A stretch of DNA of 64,000 nt from an uncultured Collinsella sp. GTDB taxonomy: Bacteria > Actinomycetota > Coriobacteriia > Coriobacteriales > Coriobacteriaceae. Shown piece after piece: positions 33,836-46,884 of this stretch; within the stretch, counting starts at the first letter, position 1; each line of letters begins with the position of its first letter. Location of the stretch: positions 1-64,000 of the forward strand of contig UQOJ01000003.1 of NCBI GenBank assembly GCA_900542635.1. The letters run 5' to 3'. The position numbers and the translations under genes are program-made. The notes under the pieces are model-generated. The model made no database searches. It saw nothing but the letters and a program-made list of their open reading frames with translations, and had not been told where the DNA came from.

Positions 33836-34939
33836 ATGAAGTTTACCGTCAGCCAGAGCTCGCTTACACAAGCCATCGGCGTCGTTATGAAGGGTGTCGC
33901 TTCGGCATCCACCCTTCCCATCCTGTCGGGCGTGCTCGTCAAGGCGCAAGACGGCATCTTGGAATTCCAAACCTCTAACTACACCATCTCGATCCGTCAT
34001 CGCATCGCGGCGCATGTCGAAGAAGAGGGCGAGATGGTTATCCCCTGTAAGATGCTCTCCAATATCACCAAGACCCTCCCCGATGCCCCGGTCACCTTTG
34101 AGCTGTCCGAGCGCCAGGTGCTGATTGGTTGTGAGAAGAGCTCTTTCCGCCTGAACACGCTCGATGCCAATGACTTCCCCGAGTTTCCGGCCTATGCCAT
34201 TGAGAGTGCCGTGGAGCTGCCGACCGATATCTTGTCCGAAATGGTCGGCCGCGTGTGGCGCGTCACCTCGACCGACAAGGCCCGCCCCATCCTGGGCGGC
34301 GTGCACATGAAGGTCGAGAACAACACCGTGCGCCTGGTGGCGACCGATTCCTTCCGCTTGGCCGTGTGCGATACGCAGGTCGAGACCTCGACCCTCGAGG
34401 GCTCCTTTGAGCTTAACGTTCCGGCCGACGCCTTTAACGACGCTCTGAACATCATGGCCAGCCAGGCAACCATCATGATCGGGGCTACCGACACCCAGGT
34501 CGTCTTCGAGGCCGGCAACACCACCTACGTGTCGCGCCGTATCGAGGGCATGTACCCCAACTACAAGCAGCTCATCCCCGATTCGTGCGTGACGAGCGTC
34601 AAGATCGACGTCGCCGCCTTTAACGCCGCCCTCAAGCGCGTGGCCGTTATCGCGAGCGCCAACCCCGCCGTCAAGTTCGAGATCGATGTCGAGAACGGGC
34701 AGATGGGCCTGTCCTCCATTTCCAATGACCAGGACCTTGCGCAGGAGACGATCGATGTCGAGGCCGAGGGCGAGTCGGGCACCATCGCCTTCAACTACCA
34801 CTACATCTTCGGCTGCCTCAATGCCCTGTCCAAGGAGAAGGAGATCACGCTGGAGCTCAAGAGCTACTCGCAGGCGGGCATCTTCAAGTCCTACGACAAG
34901 ATCAACTACCTGTACCTGGTCATGCCGGTCCGCATCTAG
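33836..34939 (+). CDS. dnaN: DNA polymerase III sliding clamp (beta subunit)
   Basis: 367 residues with the three-fold repeated clamp domain. Typical stretches are MKFTVSQSSLTQAIGVV, ASASTLPILSGVLV, VRLVATDSFRLAV and the C-terminal YLVMPVRI. The ring tethers polymerase III and many repair proteins to DNA. It follows dnaA across the AT-rich gap. recF starts 11 bases after its stop. Confidence 0.97.
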   Translation: MKFTVSQSSLTQAIGVVMKGVASASTLPILSGVLVKAQDGILEFQTSNYTISIRHRIAAHVEEEGEMVIPCKMLSNITKTLPDAPVTFELSERQVLIGCEKSSFRLNTLDANDFPEFPAYAIESAVELPTDILSEMVGRVWRVTSTDKARPILGGVHMKVENNTVRLVATDSFRLAVCDTQVETSTLEGSFELNVPADAFNDALNIMASQATIMIGATDTQVVFEAGNTTYVSRRIEGMYPNYKQLIPDSCVTSVKIDVAAFNAALKRVAVIASANPAVKFEIDVENGQMGLSSISNDQDLAQETIDVEAEGESGTIAFNYHYIFGCLNALSKEKEITLELKSYSQAGIFKSYDKINYLYLVMPVRI

Positions 34940-34949
34940 CAACCGCCCT

Positions 34950-36056
34950 ATGACCATATTCGCCCGCGATCTTTCCGTCGCGCACTACCGCAGCTTCGAT
35001 AGCTATCGCCTTGCCCTGGACGAGGGCGTGACGATACTTGCGGGACCCAACGCGGCGGGCAAGACCAATCTCATAGAGGCGCTGCAGCTGCTGACGAGCG
35101 GCGCCTCGTTTAGGCATCCGACCGCAGCCGAGCTCGTCCATGACGGCGTGGGCTCGTGCAAGGCCGAGCTGAGGCTCGAGGGCGACGGCCGCGTGCTTGA
35201 TATGGGATTGAGCGCGGAGGACGGTAAACGCTCGTTTAGCCGCAACGGCAAGAGATGCTCTGCCGCCGGTGTGCGCGGGGTTCTGCCGAGCGTGCTGTTT
35301 TGCCCCGACCATCTGGACATGGTTAAGCGAGGCGCCAGTGTGCGCCGCGCCGCCCTCGATGACTTTGGCATGCAACTGAGCGCACGCTATGCCGATCTTG
35401 CGAGCACCTATGGGCGCTGCGTGACTCAGCGTAACGCCTTGCTCAAGGAGACCTGGTGCTGCCGCGAGATGCTCGGCGCGTGGAATGATTCGATTGCCCG
35501 CGCGGGCTCGGCCCTGCTTGTGCACCGGTTGGCTCTGCTCGACCGGCTGGCGGGCCATGTGCACACTGCCTACGGGCAAGTGGCATCCGGTGAGGCTGCC
35601 AACGTGACCTATACGTCCACGCTGGGGGATTTGCCCCAGGTCGATGATCGCGAAGAGCTGAAGGGCTGGGCGTACGAGCGCATGCTGGCTGCCCTTGATG
35701 AGCACGCTGACGAGGAAATTCGCCGCGGCGTGACGTTGGTGGGGCCGCATCGCGATGAGATTGAGTTTACCGTGGCGGGTCGCTCCGCCCGTTCATTTGC
35801 CAGCCAAGGTCAGCAGCGAACGTTGGTTCTGGCCTGGAAGGTGGCGGAGGTGGCCGTGGCTCGCGATGTCCTGGGCACCGCCCCATTGCTGCTTTTGGAC
35901 GACGTGATGAGCGAACTCGACGGCGAGCGTCGCGGTGCTTTCCTGCGGCTGATCGGCGATGATATCCAGACGGTCATAACCACGACCAACCTGGGGTACT
36001 TTACCGATGATCTGCTTGATCGAGCCAAGGTGGTGAGCATGGGTGAGACGTGCTAA
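34950..36056 (+). CDS. recF: DNA replication and repair protein RecF
   Basis: 368 residues. This SMC-like ATPase has Walker A AGPNAAGKTNLIEAL near residues 31-45, the signature FASQGQQRTLVLAWKVAE and Walker B PLLLLDDVMSELD. It helps RecOR load RecA at gaps. The start is the ATG at 34950 right after dnaN; longer in-frame extensions lie inside dnaN and are rejected. The 3' end overlaps dciA by 14 bases. Confidence 0.95.
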   Translation: MTIFARDLSVAHYRSFDSYRLALDEGVTILAGPNAAGKTNLIEALQLLTSGASFRHPTAAELVHDGVGSCKAELRLEGDGRVLDMGLSAEDGKRSFSRNGKRCSAAGVRGVLPSVLFCPDHLDMVKRGASVRRAALDDFGMQLSARYADLASTYGRCVTQRNALLKETWCCREMLGAWNDSIARAGSALLVHRLALLDRLAGHVHTAYGQVASGEAANVTYTSTLGDLPQVDDREELKGWAYERMLAALDEHADEEIRRGVTLVGPHRDEIEFTVAGRSARSFASQGQQRTLVLAWKVAEVAVARDVLGTAPLLLLDDVMSELDGERRGAFLRLIGDDIQTVITTTNLGYFTDDLLDRAKVVSMGETC

Positions 36057-36606
36057 TTACGAGCGCGAGAGCGAAACGGTCGCCTTCAGTGGGTTTTTGA
36101 ACGCAGAGCGCCAGCGCATCCTGGCGGCCGCGACGCCTGAGCGCCGCGCGCAGATGGAGGCTGCAGAGGAATCTCGTGCGGTCTATCGCGCCTGGAATGC
36201 GGTGTGCTCGGGCACGCGCGAGGGGCGCCATGTGACGGGCCTGCGCTACCTGCCCGAGTCCAATGAGCTGCTGGTGTACCTCGACTCGCCCTCGTGGACG
36301 CAGGAAATGACGCTGTTGCGCGAGATCATCCGCGCACGTATGGAGCGCGCCGGTGCACATGTGGACGGCCTGGTGTTCAAAACCACCGCGCCCGGCCACA
36401 CGCCACCCGCCGCCAAGGAGCGCCTGCGCCCGGCGACGACAGAGCGCCCGCCGGCTCCGCACGCCGACCTCAGTGAGGCCGAGCGCACCGAGATTGAGTG
36501 CCAAGTGGCGCCCATCGAAGACCAAAAACTGCGCGAGGCCCTCGAGAACGCCATGAGAGCCAGTGCCGAGTGGGCCAAGGGCGTGCAAAGCAAAAAAGAG
36601 CCTTAA
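36043..36606 (+). CDS. dciA: DciA-like helicase-loader protein (DUF721)
   Basis: 187 residues. A DUF721-type core occupies about 45-110 (VYRAWNAVCSGTREGRHVTG, then LLVYLDSPSWTQEMTLLREIIRARM). This matches DciA, the ancestral DnaB loader or operator. A proline-rich disordered segment and a charged helix follow. The start is GTG inside the end of recF, so it is translationally coupled. Actinobacteria keep this gene between recF and gyrB, which supports the call. There is no DnaC/DnaI gene in the window. Confidence 0.85.
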   Translation: MRRANYERESETVAFSGFLNAERQRILAAATPERRAQMEAAEESRAVYRAWNAVCSGTREGRHVTGLRYLPESNELLVYLDSPSWTQEMTLLREIIRARMERAGAHVDGLVFKTTAPGHTPPAAKERLRPATTERPPAPHADLSEAERTEIECQVAPIEDQKLREALENAMRASAEWAKGVQSKKEP

Positions 36607-36636
36607 ATCGCATCTGGTGGCCTTGTAGAGCCAAAT

Positions 36637-36664
36637 ACCCTCGTTCCCGAGGGTATTTTTTTAC
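36637..36664 (+). terminator. Terminator after dciA
   Basis: An 8-bp stem (TACCCTCG/CGAGGGTA) with a TTCC loop is followed by seven T. It ends the dnaA-dciA transcript before gyrB. Confidence 0.9.
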
Positions 36665-36669
36665 GATAA

Positions 36670-38742
<2,073 letters not shown>

Positions 38743-38748
38743 TCCCTG

Positions 38749-38849
38749 CGGCTTTCCCAGCCACCGCACCTTCGCCCTCAATCGTCGGTCGCGTACCCAA
38801 GTACGCTTCCCTCCTCTTTCGGGCGAATCTGCGGCACCTGGAAAAGCCG
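38749..38849 (-). repeat. Stem-loop element with 43-nt core, copy 1 (gyrB-gyrA gap)
   Basis: Two arms of 29 bases (38749-38777 and 38821-38849) pair imperfectly. The 43-base interior, read on the minus strand, has AAAGAGGAGGGAA, then an inner hairpin GCGTA/TACGC with a 6-base loop, then GACCGACGATTGA. The interior matches the copy at 56773-56870 at 36 of 43 positions; all six loop bases and the first base are what differ. The arms of the two copies are unrelated. Strand is given by the core. Confidence 0.85.
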
Positions 38850-38897
38850 TCTCCGTGGTTGGGAACTAATGGACCACGCAAACCATGAGGAGGTAAC

Positions 38898-41639
38898 GTG
38901 GCAGACGATATCAACAACAACGAGGGTATGGGCGAGGCCGGCGATGCCGGTATGCCCGATGATCTGAAGCGCCTGCTTGCCCGTGCTGAGCAGGGCGAGG
39001 ACGGCGATCCGGACGCCTATAACCCCGATGCCGATGATGATGAGGAAGAGGACGACGACGGTGAGCTCGAGGAGAGCTTTGGCGAAGTCGATCGTGGCGC
39101 CTCGGCCGGCGAGGACATCAACGGCGGCCAGCTCCAGATTTCGGAGTTCGGTCGCGAGATGAAGCAGTCGTTCATCGAGTATTCGATGTCGGTTATCACA
39201 GCGCGTGCCCTGCCGGACGTGCGCGACGGCTTAAAGCCGGTACACCGCCGCATCCTGTACGCGATGAACGAGAGCGGCATCTACCCCAACCGCCCACACA
39301 AAAAGTCGGCCTGGACGGTCGGCGAAGTTATCGGTAAGTACCACCCGCACGGTGACTCTGCGGTCTACGAGGCCATGGTCCGCCTGGCGCAGTGGTTCTC
39401 CATGCGCACGCCGCTCATCGACGGTCACGGCAACTTCGGCAACATCGACGGCGACGGCGCGGCAGCCATGCGTTACACCGAGAGCCGCCTGGCAAAGCCC
39501 GCCATGGAACTGCTGCGTGACTTGCAGAAGGATACCGTCGACTGGCAGCCCAACTACGACGAATCGCTCGCCGAGCCCGTGGCGCTGCCTGCGCGCTTCC
39601 CCAACCTGCTGGTTAACGGCAGCCAGGGCATCGCCGTCGGCATGGCCACCAACATCGCCCCGCATAACCTCACCGAGGCGATTGAGGCCACCTGCTACCT
39701 GATCGACAACCCCGACGCCACCGTCGACGAGCTCATGCAGATCATGCCCGGTCCGGACTTCCCCACCGGCGCCATCATCATGGGCAGCGCCGGCATTAAG
39801 CAGAGCTACGAGACCGGTCGCGGCTCCATTACCGTACGTGCCAAGGCACACGTGGAGTCCACCAAGACCGGCCGCAGCCGCCTGGTCTTTACCGAGATTC
39901 CCTACATGGTCAACAAGGGCACGCTGCAGGAGAAGATCGCCCAGCTCGTCAACGATAAGCGCATCGAGGGCATCTCGGATATGCGCGATGAGTCCAACCA
40001 GAAGGGCATCCGTCTGGTCATCGAGCTCAAGAAGGGCGTCATTCCGCAGGTCGTGCTCAACAATCTGTATAAGTACACCTCGCTGCAGACGACCTTTGGC
40101 GCCAACAACCTGGCACTCGTCAACGGCGTTCCCAAATGCCTGAGCCTGCGCGAGATGCTGCAGCACTACATCGACCACCAGGTCGACGTCGTCACTCGCC
40201 GCACCCGCTTCGACCTTAAGAAGGCCCAGGCCCGCGCGCATATCCTCGAGGGCTATCTGATGGCCCTTGACCATATCGACGAGGTCATTAGCATTATCCG
40301 CTCCTCGCAGACCGACTCCGAGGCCAGCAGCCGCCTGATCGAGCGCTTTGGCTTTACGCCCGAGCAGACCACGGCCATCCTCGAGATGAAGCTGCGCCGC
40401 CTGACCGGCCTGGAGCGCGACAAGATTCAGGAAGAGTTGGACGGCCTGCGCCGCGCCATCGCCTACTACGAGGACCTGCTGGCGCACGAGGAGAAGATCC
40501 TGGGCGTCATCAAGGAAGAGATGCGCGAGATCTCCAAGAAGTTTGGCGACAAGCGCCGCACCGAGATCAGCCAGGTTGAGAAGGACCTGGATGTCGAGGA
40601 CCTCATCGCCGATGAGGATATGGTCGTGACCATCACCCACACCGGCTACGTTAAGCGTATCCCGGTGGCTGCCTACCGTGCCCAGAAGCGCGGCGGCAAG
40701 GGCGTGTCGGGTGTCAACCTCAAAGAGGACGACGTTATCGATGAGATGTTCATCGCGTCCACGCACGAGTACGTGCTGTTCTTCTCGAGCAAGGGCAAGG
40801 TCTATCGCCTGAAGGTGCACGAGCTGCCGGTGGGTACGCGCCAGGCGCGCGGTACCGCGATCGTCAACCTGCTGCCTTTCGAGGAGGGCGAGAAGATCGC
40901 GAGCGTCATCAGCTGCCGCGAGTTCCCGGCCGACGAGTACCTGATGTTTGCCACCAAGAGCGGCATGGTCAAGAAGACCGTGATGAGCGCATATGATCGC
41001 AGCCGTCGCGACGGCCTGATCGCTATCAACCTGCGTGACGACGACGCGCTGCTGAACGTGCGCCGCGTGCGCGAGGGCGACAAGATTATCCTAGCCACCA
41101 CCGCGGGCAAGGCGATCATGTTCTCCGAGGAGCAGGTGCGCGCTACCGGCCGCGACACCAGCGGCGTTCGCGGTATCGGCATGAAGGACGGCGTGAGCGT
41201 TCTGGGCATGGAAGTCACTAACGGCAACGGCGATCTGTTCGTCATCACCGAGCGCGGCTACGGCAAGCGCACACCGGTTGCGGACTACCCGGAGCAGAAT
41301 CGCGGCGGCCAGGGCGTCTACACCATCCAAATGACCGAGCGTAAGGGTAACCTCGCGGCCATGAAGACGGTGGGCCCGCAGCACGAGCTGTTCATCGTGA
41401 CGGAGGGTGCGACGGTCATTCGCGTCAAGACCGACGAGATCAGCCAGACCGGCCGCGCCACCCAGGGCGTCAAGATGATGACCGTCGACGACAACGACCG
41501 CGTATGCGCCGTAGCCCGCATGACGGCAGCCAAAGAGAAGCCCGAAGGCGAAGCAACAGAAGACGGTTCTGCCCCCGAAGAAGCCCCAGTCGATCTAGGC
41601 GATGGCAACGACATGCCAGAAGATCTCCTAGACGAGTAA
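38898..41639 (+). CDS. gyrA: DNA gyrase subunit A
   Basis: 913 residues. An unusual acidic leader of about 80 residues ([20 protein letters not shown]) precedes the breakage-reunion domain. The catalytic Tyr193 lies in [10 protein letters not shown]; the quinolone-region helix is [12 protein letters not shown] (Ser154, Glu158). The six-bladed C-terminal DNA-wrapping domain has the GyrA box as QKRGGKG. The tail is again acidic. The start is GTG with GAGGAGG upstream. Acidic extensions at both ends could tune DNA wrapping; this is inference. Confidence 0.96.
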   Translation: MADDINNNEGMGEAGDAGMPDDLKRLLARAEQGEDGDPDAYNPDADDDEEEDDDGELEESFGEVDRGASAGEDINGGQLQISEFGREMKQSFIEYSMSVITARALPDVRDGLKPVHRRILYAMNESGIYPNRPHKKSAWTVGEVIGKYHPHGDSAVYEAMVRLAQWFSMRTPLIDGHGNFGNIDGDGAAAMRYTESRLAKPAMELLRDLQKDTVDWQPNYDESLAEPVALPARFPNLLVNGSQGIAVGMATNIAPHNLTEAIEATCYLIDNPDATVDELMQIMPGPDFPTGAIIMGSAGIKQSYETGRGSITVRAKAHVESTKTGRSRLVFTEIPYMVNKGTLQEKIAQLVNDKRIEGISDMRDESNQKGIRLVIELKKGVIPQVVLNNLYKYTSLQTTFGANNLALVNGVPKCLSLREMLQHYIDHQVDVVTRRTRFDLKKAQARAHILEGYLMALDHIDEVISIIRSSQTDSEASSRLIERFGFTPEQTTAILEMKLRRLTGLERDKIQEELDGLRRAIAYYEDLLAHEEKILGVIKEEMREISKKFGDKRRTEISQVEKDLDVEDLIADEDMVVTITHTGYVKRIPVAAYRAQKRGGKGVSGVNLKEDDVIDEMFIASTHEYVLFFSSKGKVYRLKVHELPVGTRQARGTAIVNLLPFEEGEKIASVISCREFPADEYLMFATKSGMVKKTVMSAYDRSRRDGLIAINLRDDDALLNVRRVREGDKIILATTAGKAIMFSEEQVRATGRDTSGVRGIGMKDGVSVLGMEVTNGNGDLFVITERGYGKRTPVADYPEQNRGGQGVYTIQMTERKGNLAAMKTVGPQHELFIVTEGATVIRVKTDEISQTGRATQGVKMMTVDDNDRVCAVARMTAAKEKPEGEATEDGSAPEEAPVDLGDGNDMPEDLLDE

Positions 41640-41679
41640 GAGGCTCTAGCTGGTAAAAATCATCAGACCCCATATATCG

Positions 41680-41712
41680 GCGGTCGGCGCACTGCGCGCC
41701 GACCGCTTTTTT
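41680..41712 (+). terminator. Terminator of gyrA
   Basis: An 11-bp stem (GCGGTCGGCGC/GCGCCGACCGC) with a 5-base loop is followed by six T. Its T-run is also the left tip of the long palindrome that follows. Confidence 0.9.
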
Positions 41713-41892
41713 GAAAACCTTTGAACCCCACGTCGCCCCCGGCTGCCCGGCGGCATGCGAAGTCGATCGCGAGTTCCGCACGAGCAGGAGAGCACTTAAT
41801 GTGCTCTCCGTGCGAGCAGGACTGTCCGAGCAGGCGACTTCGCATGCCGCCGGGCAGCCGGGGGCGACACCCCTCAAAGATTTTCAAAAAAG
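41706..41892. repeat. Giant inverted repeat between gyrA and tRNA-Ile
   Basis: Arms 41732-41765 and 41835-41868 are perfect reverse complements over 34 bases. Pairing continues outward, with a few mismatches, to 41706 and 41892. The 69-base interior contains a second hairpin (GGAGAGCAC/GTGCTCTCC, loop TTAAT) and three copies of GAGCAGG. There is no coding frame of note. It would form a cruciform in DNA or a very stable RNA hairpin. Confidence 0.92.
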
Positions 41893-41895
41893 TTG

Positions 41896-41925
41896 TTGAC
41901 GCGCGCGTAACGACTCGTCTAATAT
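41896..41925 (+). promoter_or_regulatory. Promoter of tRNA-Ile
   Basis: A -35 box TTGACG at 41896-41901 and a -10 box TAATAT at 41920-41925 are separated by 18 bases. The tRNA starts 15 bases past the -10 box. Confidence 0.75.
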
Positions 41926-41939
41926 ATCCATTGCGCGAT

Positions 41940-42016
41940 GGACCTGTAGCTCAGTTGGTTAGAGCGTCCGGCTGATAACCGGGAGGTCACAAGTTCGAAT
42001 CTTGTCAGGTCCACCA
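41940..42016 (+). tRNA. tRNA-Ile (GAT)
   Basis: Full cloverleaf: acceptor GGACCTG/CAGGTCC, anticodon loop CTGATAA giving anticodon GAT, T-loop TTCGAAT, and encoded ACCA end. It stands alone, with its own promoter and terminator rather than in an rRNA operon. Confidence 0.97.
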
Positions 42017-42030
42017 TCAAAACTGTGAAG

Positions 42031-42062
42031 AGCCCTGGGGCATTGCCTTGGGGCTTTTTTCT
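42031..42062 (+). terminator. Terminator of tRNA-Ile
   Basis: A 10-bp stem with some G-T pairs (AGCCCTGGGG with CCTTGGGGCT) is followed by a T-run. Confidence 0.8.
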
Positions 42063-42174
42063 TGTCTGCGATAAATCTCATTTTGGTTTTGTGTGCTACG
42101 CGAAAGTTTGGGTAGTATAGCTATTCAACGCGGCAGGCCGCCGCGTGTTAACCGCTACGTACCGGAGGTGTTCC

Positions 42175-42675
42175 ATGGTTCGTGTCGACATAGAGACCAT
42201 CGTCATGGCCGCCGGTCCCGTGCCATCGCTTATCGTGCTTCGCGAGCGCTGCAGCAAGTCGGATTCCCCCGCGCCGCTGCGCTCCCTCTCCATCCAGACT
42301 GGCTCGTTTGAGGCTGCGGCAATCAGCCGCGGCATCGACAGCGGCCGCGCCGATCGTCCCATCACGCACGACCTGCTGCTCGACACCGTCGACGCCCTGG
42401 GTGCCAAGCTCGAGCGCGTCGAAATCGTCCGCGCCGAGCCGCCGGTGTTCTATGCGACGATCGTCGTGCTGGTCGATGGCGACGAGCGCAAGATCGACGC
42501 CCGCCCCAGTGATGCCATTGCCCTTGCCGTGCGCAGCAATGCTCCCATGTTTGTGGAGGACGACATCATGAATCGCCTGGGCACCGTTTCTGCCCATGCC
42601 GAGGAAGTTGACGACGAGCAGGAGTTCGAGAAGTTCGACGAGTTCGTCCATACGCTCTCCCCCGATGATTTCTAA
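42175..42675 (+). CDS. Bifunctional nuclease family protein (DUF151)
   Basis: 166 residues with the DUF151 layout: LRSLSIQTGSFEAAAIS ... RPITHDLLLDTVDALGAKLERVEIV ... FYATIVVLVDGDERKIDARPSDAIALAVR. The RPSDAIALA block is the family signature. Plant and archaeal relatives cut RNA and DNA; the role in bacteria is poorly known. GGAGGTG precedes the ATG. The C-terminus is acidic (EEVDDEQEFEKFDEF). The next gene begins directly at its stop, so they form a unit. Confidence 0.88.
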   Translation: MVRVDIETIVMAAGPVPSLIVLRERCSKSDSPAPLRSLSIQTGSFEAAAISRGIDSGRADRPITHDLLLDTVDALGAKLERVEIVRAEPPVFYATIVVLVDGDERKIDARPSDAIALAVRSNAPMFVEDDIMNRLGTVSAHAEEVDDEQEFEKFDEFVHTLSPDDF

Positions 42676-43065
42676 ATGCGGGGTGTCCAGGTTGCGGAGC
42701 GTTCGCTGATGGCTAGCGGTATGTCGGCTGAGGCGGCGGCCATTGCGCGCGAGGCCCAGATGCGCTCGGAGGCTTCTGAGGCGGCTCGCATTGCCTATGT
42801 GACGCAGGCTCGCACGCTTCGCGAGCGCCGCGGCTCGTTTATCAAGATGGTTGTTATCTCCGCCCTTGTCGCGGCAATCTGTTCGCGCCTTCGTGGTACA
42901 GTTGGTGCGCTTGGGTTTTCGATCTCTACGGGCCTGGTGATCTGGGGCGTGGTCGATGCGGTCATGCTGACTAGCCAGATCAAGGTGCTCGACAAACGCG
43001 CGGCGGACATGATGCGCGCCCGCGATGCCGCTGCTAAGATCGCCGCCGAGGCGCAAGAACTGTAA
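42676..43065 (+). CDS. Small two-helix membrane protein of unknown function
   Basis: 129 residues, starting at the base after the preceding stop (a later ATG at 42709 is also possible). An N-terminal amphipathic, Ala/Arg/Glu-rich helix is followed by two membrane segments (about 57-73 and 80-97) and a charged helical tail (VLDKRAADMMRARDAAAKIAAEAQEL), probably coiled coil. No family is recognised. It is linked to the bifunctional nuclease gene by position only. Confidence 0.7.
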   Translation: MRGVQVAERSLMASGMSAEAAAIAREAQMRSEASEAARIAYVTQARTLRERRGSFIKMVVISALVAAICSRLRGTVGALGFSISTGLVIWGVVDAVMLTSQIKVLDKRAADMMRARDAAAKIAAEAQEL

Positions 43066-43095
43066 CGACGCCAGACTCGATGGGAAGGTCTAAAG

Positions 43096-43545
43096 ATGGC
43101 ACAGGATATGCAGGATGCCGGTAACGTCTCCGCCGAGCTCGACGCCATGGTGTGCGATCTGATCGGCGCGTTCTTGGACGACCTTGCCGCCGGCGAAAAC
43201 CCCGGCGTGGTCGTGGCAATTGAGGACGCCGCTTCCAACCGTTATCTGGCGGCGCTCGATGAGGATGGCGAAGAAGCGTGCCTCGAGGCGGCCACCAACT
43301 TTATCTCCGAGCACAAGATGGGTCTTAAGGACGAGGGCCTGGGCCGTATCGCCCGTTACGCCATCGGCTATACCGGCTGCGTCGAGATTGACGGCGGCTA
43401 CCACGACGCTTTGCTCGTGAGCTTTTTCGAGACTACGCTCGAGAGCGGTTTTTCGGCATATGTACTGTATGAGGGCATGGGCGCCGGCGATGGTTTTATG
43501 TGGAGCGACCCTGAACCTGCAGGTGAGGAAACCCCTCTCATCTAA
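43096..43545 (+). CDS. Hypothetical acidic cytoplasmic protein
   Basis: 149 residues, strongly acidic. It lacks a signal peptide or membrane segment. The middle (VVVAIEDAASNRYLAALDEDGEEACLEAATNFI) and the C-terminal half (GCVEIDGGYHDALLVSFFETTLESGFSAYVLYEGMG) suggest an alpha/beta fold. I do not recognise it. It starts 30 bases after the small membrane protein gene and precedes typA by 117 bases. Confidence 0.7.
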   Translation: MAQDMQDAGNVSAELDAMVCDLIGAFLDDLAAGENPGVVVAIEDAASNRYLAALDEDGEEACLEAATNFISEHKMGLKDEGLGRIARYAIGYTGCVEIDGGYHDALLVSFFETTLESGFSAYVLYEGMGAGDGFMWSDPEPAGEETPLI

Positions 43546-43662
43546 AATCGCTAAAATAAACGAGTTTTCGGTAAAAGGCTCAATATTCCCGCCGAGCGTT
43601 GTGTTGCTGGGCGGGTCGCATACGCGTGCCGTTTGTGTATAGATAGAAGATAGGGGAACTAC

Positions 43663-45501
<1,839 letters not shown>

Positions 45502-45529
45502 GCGCTGGGCTTTATAGCGACTAACAAGA

Positions 45530-45563
45530 AAGGGCGCCGACCATCGCGGTCGGTGCCCTTTTT
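45530..45563 (+). terminator. Terminator of typA
   Basis: A 12-bp stem (AGGGCGCCGACC with GGTCGGTGCCCT) around ATCGC is followed by five T. Confidence 0.9.
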
Positions 45564-45592
45564 GGTGTACAAGGATTGAGTTGGTCTGCACC

Positions 45593-45625
45593 CCCCCGCA
45601 AAGGTGCCTGTCCCCTTTGCGGGGG
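45593..45625. repeat. Perfect 12-bp hairpin after the bactofilin-like gene
   Basis: CCCCCGCAAAGG pairs perfectly with CCTTTGCGGGGG around a 9-base loop. There is no T-run on the minus strand, so it is either a weak terminator for the 45633 gene or a small intergenic palindrome. Confidence 0.65.
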
Positions 45626-45632
45626 TTGACGG

Positions 45633-46778
45633 TTAGGCGGAGGGAAGGCCCGGGGTGTTGGCGGTCTGCTGCGGCTTGAGGTGGGCGTTGCGCCAGATGA
45701 TCTGGATGACGTAGCCGAGCGTAAAGACGAAGGCCACGCCGCTGACGAAGTTGCCCATAAGGGGGAGTGCCGTGAGTGCGCCTGCGGCGATACCGCCCAC
45801 GGCGGCCATGGCGTAGCGGTTCTGGTTGTGTCCGACCATGCGTGCGATCGCGGTGCCCGTAAATGCCGCCGAGACCAGAGCGATACCGATTACGGCGCAC
45901 ATGAGGGCTCCGGCGAGTGACAGGCCTGCAATCGAGATGGCGAGCAACAGGACGGCGGGAATGGCGGCCACCGTGCTCAGAAGACCGCTCACCCACAGGG
46001 GCATGGGGCGCTGGTGGAGCATGCCGGCGGCGCTGGCGGTCGCGCGCGGAAAGACGAGCTCGAGCACCAGAGCGACAAAGCAGGTCGAGAGTGCCGCGGC
46101 GACGATACCGCCGATGACATCGTTAACGGTGGAAGTATCCTCGTTCTCGGTGCGGTCGATCTTGAGCGCGCCGACCTCGGCTCCCGCGGCGCGCTCGGGG
46201 TCCTCGGAGACGTGTGCGTTCACGGTGCCGGTGATGTGGGCGTTCTTGCCCAGGATGAGCTTGTCGGCCCAAACCTCGACATCGCCCTCGACGGTGCCAT
46301 CGATAGTCACCGTATCGCCCGCAAGCGCTGCCGACTTGGTAGAGCCACGCAGGGCAACCGTCTCGCCTATCGCATAGAAACAGTTGGCGGTGCTGTCGGA
46401 ATTGAGCACGACATGCTGGCCGGCAACGGTCACGCTGCCATCAACCGTAGTCTTGGCAATGTCGATGGTGCGCGCCGCAAGACGGACGGCGCCGCCCACC
46501 GTGCAGTCGCGGATCGAGAGGGTATCGCCCGCGGCGATGATATCGCGGTTGATGGACGCATCGTCTAGGTTAAGGCTTTGGCCGGCCCAGTACAGGTCAC
46601 CCTCGGCGCCAGATGGATTGACGTCATTGTCGGTCGCAAGTACGTTTCCAGCGGTGTCCGTACCGGCGAACGACGCCGTGGGGAGCGCGGTGAGCGCCAG
46701 CGCGATGAGTGCGAACAGGATGGTGATGCGGCCCCACGCTTTACGGCGCTGGGTCGACGGGAATTGATTACAGGGCAT
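45633..46778 (-). CDS. Exported/membrane bactofilin-like (polymer-forming) protein
   Basis: 381 residues. The N-terminus has a signal-like hydrophobic segment (about 17-37). A bactofilin-like right-handed beta-helix follows (about 60-190; repeating short turns such as GGAVRLAARTIDIAKTTVDG, SVTVAGQHVVL, GTVEGDVEVWADKLILG). About four or five membrane segments then fill residues 225-365. GAAGGA precedes the ATG at 46778. Bactofilins normally polymerise in the cytoplasm; fusion to an export signal and membrane domain puts the helix outside here. Role unknown; envelope scaffolding is inference. Confidence 0.75.
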   Translation of the reverse strand: MPCNQFPSTQRRKAWGRITILFALIALALTALPTASFAGTDTAGNVLATDNDVNPSGAEGDLYWAGQSLNLDDASINRDIIAAGDTLSIRDCTVGGAVRLAARTIDIAKTTVDGSVTVAGQHVVLNSDSTANCFYAIGETVALRGSTKSAALAGDTVTIDGTVEGDVEVWADKLILGKNAHITGTVNAHVSEDPERAAGAEVGALKIDRTENEDTSTVNDVIGGIVAAALSTCFVALVLELVFPRATASAAGMLHQRPMPLWVSGLLSTVAAIPAVLLLAISIAGLSLAGALMCAVIGIALVSAAFTGTAIARMVGHNQNRYAMAAVGGIAAGALTALPLMGNFVSGVAFVFTLGYVIQIIWRNAHLKPQQTANTPGLPSA

Positions 46779-46884
46779 AGTGAATCCTTCGTCAGATGCT
46801 CGATATGCACCTAACAGGGTACCCAACGCGTGGGCGCTCTAAAAGAGCCTCTCGGTTGCATTTCGAAGGATGAGGCCGCGCAAT

